Positions 28,905 through 32,880 of a DNA stretch of 32,880 nt are shown here, piece by piece. The translations under genes were made by a program, and so were the position numbers. Below the pieces are notes generated by a model. It did no database searches. It was given only the letters and a program-made list of their open reading frames with translations, and was not told where the DNA came from. Source of the DNA: a virus; the IMG/VR virus record IMGVR_UViG_3300021131_000033, positions 1-32,880 of that record; one strand, written 5' to 3'. The stretch's first letter is position 1, and each line of letters begins with the position of its first letter.

Positions 28905-29471
28905 ATGGCATACGATTTAGCGCAGTTTAAAAAAGCTGAGATAGACCCAAATGAACCACACATGCGGTTGCTCAAATGCCTTAGATGCCGCACCCTTGAG
29001 GAAGTTCCTGATTACGAAGGTCCTGATGGTGGAGAAAACACCCAAGAGTATGATTTAACACTTAAGTTTTATACAGACCAACATGTTCAAGGAAAATGTA
29101 ACCGTGAAGATTTTGTTACTGTTAGATTTCCTACAAGATTTTGGGTTATTCCAAAAGTAAAAGAAGGCATTATTGCTAATATAAATGATGGTGCTGAAGG
29201 ATTAGATGTATTTGGAACCAATTTTTATGCCACCAAAGCTAACTTAACTTCTGATGCTATGAATTGTTGGATAAAAGACCACAACAGCACCAAAGATTGC
29301 GCAGATTATAAAAGCTCTAAAAAAGAACTTAAACCAGGTACAGCCAAAGAACGTTTAGCTGCAGGTTTAGAAAAAGAGGCAAAAGGTCCAAAGGTTTACC
29401 TATGCGATTATTGCCCTTACAAGTCTATTGTTCAAAAGAAAGCTTTTAAGAAACAAGGACATTACGATTGA
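28905..29471 (+). CDS. Unknown protein with two Cys pairs
   Basis: 188 residues from the second of two adjacent ATGs, the one with AGGAG at a 5-nt spacing. N-terminal LLKCLRCRTLEEV (C-x2-C), a middle alpha/beta region (FVTVRFPTRFWVIPKV), further single cysteines (GKCNRED, MNCWIKD, DCADYK) and a C-terminal VYLCDYCPYKSIVQKKAF (C-x2-C, with a His two residues from the end). This resembles a protein with more than one zinc site. It stands as first gene of a new unit and overlaps the next start (TGATG). No family recognised. Confidence 0.55.
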   Translation: MAYDLAQFKKAEIDPNEPHMRLLKCLRCRTLEEVPDYEGPDGGENTQEYDLTLKFYTDQHVQGKCNREDFVTVRFPTRFWVIPKVKEGIIANINDGAEGLDVFGTNFYATKANLTSDAMNCWIKDHNSTKDCADYKSSKKELKPGTAKERLAAGLEKEAKGPKVYLCDYCPYKSIVQKKAFKKQGHYD

Positions 29472-29740
29472 TGGCACTTAGTATAGAAACCGCATTTATT
29501 ATTGCAATGCGGGCAGACGGTTCATTTTTTGCCACTACTAATTTTAGTACAGAGTTTGAGATGCAACGAGAAGCCAAAGCTTCTGATATCAAACACGGCT
29601 GTAACGACATCCTAACCCTTTTAGAAAACAACGATTTAGCCAACCTTATTGTGACTAAATTGGCAGCTGAGCCTCAATCTGAGTCGGAAAAGACGGCTAG
29701 TTCAATGCGCCAAGCTCTATCTGAAAAGGGTATACTGTAA
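29471..29740 (+). CDS. Unknown small protein
   Basis: 89 residues from the ATG at 29471 (TGATG overlap; a TTG at 29468 is in frame). Beta-hairpin-like N-terminus (ETAFIIAMRADGSFFATTNF) followed by helices (EMQREAKASDIKHGCNDILT and LLENNDLANLIVTKL). Small alpha/beta protein of unknown role. Confidence 0.5.
   Translation: MALSIETAFIIAMRADGSFFATTNFSTEFEMQREAKASDIKHGCNDILTLLENNDLANLIVTKLAAEPQSESEKTASSMRQALSEKGIL
29731..29736 (+). promoter_or_regulatory. Candidate -10 box (TATACT) before the 29761 gene
   Basis: TATACT fits the -10 consensus in five of six positions and ends 24 nt before the ATG at 29761, which has AAGGGG as ribosome site. TACTGT/ACAGTA (29733-29750 region) forms a small inverted repeat over the predicted start. 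No good -35. Confidence 0.3.
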
Positions 29741-29760
29741 CTACACAGTAAGGGGCTCTA

Positions 29761-29991
29761 ATGGCAACTCCTCGCAAGAAACAAACAGCGAAAGCTGTTA
29801 AATCTGATGAGCTAACACCTTTAGATATTCATGCAATTCAATTGCACGAACTGTATAAATCATTTCGTAAAGCAGGATTTCCTGTAGATATTTCCATGGC
29901 GCTTATTACAGATAAAGGCGCACACCCTGATTGGTTTTACACTTTAGTCCCAGATTTAGAACTATTAGAAGACGAAGAAGACGAAGACTAG
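29761..29991 (+). CDS. Unknown small acidic protein
   Basis: 76 residues. Basic N-terminus (ATPRKKQTAKAVKSDEL), helical middle (DIHAIQLHELYKSFRKAGF), and a strongly acidic C-terminus (LEDEEDED). The acidic tail resembles those of proteins that bind DNA-binding proteins or basic partners. Ribosome site AAGGGG. No family. Confidence 0.5.
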   Translation: MATPRKKQTAKAVKSDELTPLDIHAIQLHELYKSFRKAGFPVDISMALITDKGAHPDWFYTLVPDLELLEDEEDED

Positions 29992-29994
29992 AGA

Positions 29995-30000
29995 TATACT
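29995..30000 (+). promoter_or_regulatory. Candidate -10 box (TATACT) 6 nt before an ATG
   Basis: TATACT ends exactly 6 nt before the ATG at 30007, with no Shine-Dalgarno sequence, so a leaderless message is possible. It shares TATACTGT with 29731. No convincing -35. Confidence 0.3.
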
Positions 30001-30006
30001 GTCCTA

Positions 30007-30939
30007 ATGGACTTTAACGTTGCATTGACTAAACATGCAACACCTGTGTCCTTAGAACCAGCAGATACTTCGTATTTTAGCGCCCCTGCAGCTGGATTAG
30101 ACCCTAGATTATTTAGGGATAACCACCTTATAGGTAGTGTTCGTAATGGAATATTTAGCATTTTATTTGACCATTTACGTCGCCATTATTATAACCCTGA
30201 AGCTTATGTTCACGTATGGTTGGCAGGCAGTGGAGTTTCCTACCAGTGGGCAGCAAATCGCACACCAGCAGATTTAGACTGCTTAATAGGCATTGACTAC
30301 ATAGCGTTCCGCAAATCCAACACAAAATTTGTAGGACTAAGCGACCAAGAAATTGCCTCAATGATTAACGAAGATTTTCGCGCTGAGTTGTACCCACAGA
30401 CGGAGAATTACCTGGATTCCTTTGAGCTTACTTTCTATGTCAATGTTGCCTCAGATATTCGCACCATAAAACCTTACGCTGCCTATTCATTAACAGATGA
30501 TGATTGGACAGTAGAACCATCAGAGCCTATTTTGAACCCAAAGAAAGATTGGGAAAGAAAGATAACTCGTGATGAAAGCATGACCGTAGAAATTTTAGAA
30601 CGTTACTCGCAAGCCCTTGCCAATATAGGAACAGCCACTACCGACACAGCCCGAGTTAATTCTGAAGCTGTGCTGAAACGGGCAGTTGACCAAGGAGCCG
30701 CGTTATTTGAGGATATTCACCACGGACGTGGTTCTGCGTTTAGCCCCAGCGGTCAGGGGTACGCAGACTATGCTAACTACCGTTGGCAAGCAGGAAAGAA
30801 GTCGGGAGTAGTTCAAGCACTAAAACAATTGAAAGAAATATCTACCAAGACACGGCAAGAATTTGAGTCCCAGACATATGGTATGGAACTTCCAACTGCT
30901 AATGTTTTAGTACGTAGAGCAGCGCTATACAAGCGCTGA
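30007..30939 (+). CDS. Nucleotidyltransferase-fold protein
   Basis: 310 residues. WLAGSGVSYQWAANRTPADL followed by D-C-L-I-G-I gives the nucleotidyltransferase pattern of a Gly-Ser turn (G74-S75-G76) and, after a helix, a D-x-D pair (D89, D91) that binds metal-NTP. The rest is mixed alpha/beta, then a helical C-terminal half (EILERYSQALANIGTATTDT and later QALKQLKEISTKTRQEFESQ). This could be a tRNA- or protein-modifying NTase or an antibiotic-type enzyme; the target is not clear. No ribosome site; a candidate -10 box ends 6 nt before the ATG. The gene has no toxin/antitoxin partner that I can see. Confidence 0.6.
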   Translation: MDFNVALTKHATPVSLEPADTSYFSAPAAGLDPRLFRDNHLIGSVRNGIFSILFDHLRRHYYNPEAYVHVWLAGSGVSYQWAANRTPADLDCLIGIDYIAFRKSNTKFVGLSDQEIASMINEDFRAELYPQTENYLDSFELTFYVNVASDIRTIKPYAAYSLTDDDWTVEPSEPILNPKKDWERKITRDESMTVEILERYSQALANIGTATTDTARVNSEAVLKRAVDQGAALFEDIHHGRGSAFSPSGQGYADYANYRWQAGKKSGVVQALKQLKEISTKTRQEFESQTYGMELPTANVLVRRAALYKR

Positions 30940-30962
30940 CCCTAATTTAATCGGAGCACATT

Positions 30963-31418
30963 TTGGCAATAGTAATGTTCGTTGATGGAGTTTTGCGCTC
31001 CGAATCAGGTAGCCCTATTTATCAGGGTCTTGCCCTTTATCGTATGTTCAACGAAGATGTGCGTGTAATTTTATTAACAGATGACCGTGAAAAAACTAAC
31101 CGTTGGTTGTTAGAACATAAGATTAATAAGTTTGATGACCTCATAGATAGAAACGTTCCAGGCGTGTTAGAAGACCCTGATATAGAACAGGTTAAGTACG
31201 TTCGTTCTCAAGGTAAAGTAGAATTAGTAGTAACTTCCGATACAGAGCTAGCCAAAAAACTATTGGAAATAGGATTAGATACCCTTTTATTTTTGCACCC
31301 AACTTACCTTCGTCCAGAGTTTAGACCAGACGGTCGTCAAGGTATGAAAAGTTGGGCGGCTATAGAAGAAGAAATAGATAAGCAGATTGAGATGATTAGA
31401 GAAGACCCACGAGTTTGA
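30963..31418 (+). CDS. HAD-like protein, probably without catalytic nucleophile
   Basis: 151 residues, TTG start with GGAG at a 6-nt spacing. IVMFVDGVLRSESGSPIYQG and VRVILLTDDREKTNRWL are motifs I and II of the HAD fold (hhhhDxDGxL and hhhhT). In motif I the first Asp, the nucleophile, is replaced by Phe (F-V-D-G), so phosphatase activity is unlikely by the usual mechanism. Motif III region VELVVTSDTELAKKLLEIG is present in part. It overlaps the next gene (TTGA). A binding or regulatory role is possible. Confidence 0.6.
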   Translation: MAIVMFVDGVLRSESGSPIYQGLALYRMFNEDVRVILLTDDREKTNRWLLEHKINKFDDLIDRNVPGVLEDPDIEQVKYVRSQGKVELVVTSDTELAKKLLEIGLDTLLFLHPTYLRPEFRPDGRQGMKSWAAIEEEIDKQIEMIREDPRV

Positions 31419-32880
31419 AAATCATCTACCTTGGTGCTGAAGTACCCAGTAACCGCACACTACTTGAGACAACTACAGCCAACCATGTTGGGGTAAGTTT
31501 TTGGCGCCTTGTAAAACGTGGACTACCCAAGACTAAGACCTATCTAATAGACAATTACTTTTCAGATGATTCCTATGTCTATGCCCATGCTGGTATACCC
31601 AAAACAGAGAACCTCAGCCTAGAAGAGCTAGAAGAATTTGCCGTCCTTTACGAAGATTTTATAGCCAACAATATAGACCGTTTAATAACCTTTAATGAGT
31701 TAGTTCACCCTAAGCTAAGTCCAGAGTTTATAGAGGAACAACGCAAGACTTGTTGGGCTGATGTGCCACCATCTAAATTCCAACCAGTATGGCAATCACA
31801 AATGGGCGTAAATAACCTTAAGCAGATGGCTGAGCACTACCTAGACATCGGGCTTATGGGAGACGATATAGAGCACGAGAGCCAGCTTGCCGCCATTACA
31901 AGGGGCATGAGCGCTCGTGGCACACGCTTCCACGCCATTAATACAGCCAAGCCTTACAACCTACGACAGGTCAAGGTAGAGTCCGTCAGCACCCTTTCCT
32001 GGTTAGCTCCAATGCTTCACGGTGAGACCATTGTGTGGGACGGTACTAAGTTAGTTAGATATAACAAGAAGATGAAAGAACAAGCTCGTACTCGCTATAG
32101 GAACATCTATGAAAAAGCTGGGCTTGACTACGATTTAATAATGGAAGATGACCCACAAGAAGTTTGCCGATTGGCAGTTTGGTCTTACGAACAATACGAA
32201 GCGAGGTTAAATGTGAACGGTGATGATGCCTTCTTATCGCATGATAGCGAGTGGAATGAAGTGGAGGAAAGTGGGGAAAGTACTCCAGCTATAAGCGATA
32301 ACAAGGGGGTTGGGATGCGGAAACTTGAGCCCAGAAATCCTGAAGAAATGCGCAATTTACCTGTCTTTGGATATGACTTTAAGACCGTAATTGAGACAGA
32401 TGAAGATGGTAAAGATGTCATTAAAGATGTGCCTGTTATCAGGTCGCAATCAGCCACTTTACGTCAATGCGATACTTGTTTTGTAGCTGCTAATTGCCCT
32501 GCTTTTAAACCTCAAAATTCCTGCGCCTTCAACCTTCCTATTGAAGTAAAGACTAAAGACCAACTAAAGAGTTTGATTAACGCAATAGTAGAAATGCAGG
32601 GACAAAGGGTTGCTTTTATGCGTTTTACTGAAGAAATGAATGGTGGATACGCAGACCCAAATGTTTCGCAAGAGATTGACCGACTATTTAAATTAATTAA
32701 AACCGTTAAAGAATTGGACGATTCAACATCATTTATTAAGATGACTGTAGAAGGAAAAGGAGCATCTGCTGGCGTGCTTTCCAACATATTTGGAGACCGT
32801 GCGCAGGCGCTAAAAGAGCTCCCAAACGGTGGTCTCAATGAAGTTGAAACAACTAAAATAATTAAAGATTTGAGCGAAGA
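31415..32880 (+). CDS. Large protein with possible TGT/DpdA-like domain and Cys cluster, 3' end outside the window
   Basis: At least 488 codons, open to the window's end, starting at TTG 31415 (TTGA overlap with the HAD-like gene). First part (about 1-270): KIIYLGAEVPSNRT, RLITFNELVHPKLSPEF and GTRFHAINTAKPYNLRQVKV, then ESVSTLSWLAPMLHGETIVW, an order reminiscent of the TIM-barrel of tRNA-guanine transglycosylase and its phage relative DpdA (segment equivalent to 'fHgfG...SVDSSSWL'). A Ser/Glu-rich linker follows (about 275-305). The last part has a four-Cys cluster QCDTCFVAANCPAF...SC (C-x2-C-x5-C-x7-C) and helices with DRLFKLIKTVKELDD. The TGT-like reading is tentative; no firm catalytic residue is identified. 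Confidence 0.5.
   Translation, partial: MKIIYLGAEVPSNRTLLETTTANHVGVSFWRLVKRGLPKTKTYLIDNYFSDDSYVYAHAGIPKTENLSLEELEEFAVLYEDFIANNIDRLITFNELVHPKLSPEFIEEQRKTCWADVPPSKFQPVWQSQMGVNNLKQMAEHYLDIGLMGDDIEHESQLAAITRGMSARGTRFHAINTAKPYNLRQVKVESVSTLSWLAPMLHGETIVWDGTKLVRYNKKMKEQARTRYRNIYEKAGLDYDLIMEDDPQEVCRLAVWSYEQYEARLNVNGDDAFLSHDSEWNEVEESGESTPAISDNKGVGMRKLEPRNPEEMRNLPVFGYDFKTVIETDEDGKDVIKDVPVIRSQSATLRQCDTCFVAANCPAFKPQNSCAFNLPIEVKTKDQLKSLINAIVEMQGQRVAFMRFTEEMNGGYADPNVSQEIDRLFKLIKTVKELDDSTSFIKMTVEGKGASAGVLSNIFGDRAQALKELPNGGLNEVETTKIIKDLSE

Noticed and set aside
1-32880. tRNA genes, integrase, attachment sites or insertion sequences
   Set aside because: None found on reading; no cloverleaf-like block or typical T-arm sequence was seen, though a full computational scan was not possible.

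Overview
The window is part of a double-stranded DNA tailed-phage genome, AT-rich by eye (about 40% GC), with every convincing gene on the + strand and most neighbours joined by ATGA or TAATG stop/start overlaps. The baseplate set at the left (VgrG/gpD-like hub, gp5-like spike, gp25, baseplate J, gpI-like tail protein) points to a contractile tail (myovirus morphology). A WhiB-family regulator points to an actinobacterial host. Together with the low GC this suggests a low-GC, possibly freshwater, actinobacterium; that last step is inference. I saw no integrase, tRNA, CRISPR array or insertion sequence.

Layout. Positions 1-6169 are the end of the tail/baseplate module. Positions 6185-7053 hold a small membrane protein and an unknown protein. 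Positions 7050-21850 are a near-complete replication, recombination and nucleotide module: winged-helix protein, DnaC-like loader, DnaB-like helicase, CHC2/TOPRIM primase, dNMP kinase, SNF2-type helicase, ribbon-helix-helix protein, MerR-like protein, ssDNA-binding protein, family A DNA polymerase, RecA, Hjc-like nuclease, WhiB, Cas4-like nuclease and RuvC-like resolvase. Positions 21850-22786 are five very small genes, four of them with Cys motifs including an FmdB-type zinc ribbon. Positions 22787-23562 are a separate unit: a structured leader, a SpoVS-family gene, a basic low-complexity protein and a textbook terminator. Positions 23577-25761 encode a small protein, a calcineurin-like phosphoesterase, a small Cys protein and an HNH protein. 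Positions 25761-28867 are an island of ten small genes of unknown role. Positions 28905-32880 hold a Cys-motif protein, two small proteins, a nucleotidyltransferase-fold protein, a HAD-like protein with a changed active site, and an incomplete protein with a possible TGT/DpdA-like domain and a Cys cluster.

How it works together. The middle module could supply most of a phage replisome (loader, helicase, primase, SSB, polymerase) plus recombination-dependent replication and junction processing (RecA, a Cas4-like nuclease, two different resolvases). WhiB, the MerR-like and ribbon-helix-helix proteins are candidate regulators.

Most interesting: the gene at 25761-26301 is split by an in-frame UGA, and the split carries a nearly exact copy of the bacterial RF2 (prfB) +1 frameshift signal (GGAG-TAT-CCC-TGA-C), after which a coherent protein continues in the +1 frame. 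Other notable signals are Shine-Dalgarno sequences facing complementary C-rich arms in several leaders, TAnnnT boxes exactly 6 nt before the ATG of genes that lack a Shine-Dalgarno sequence (possible leaderless transcripts), a structured leader before the phage SpoVS gene, and a leucine at the family A polymerase position equivalent to E. coli 762.
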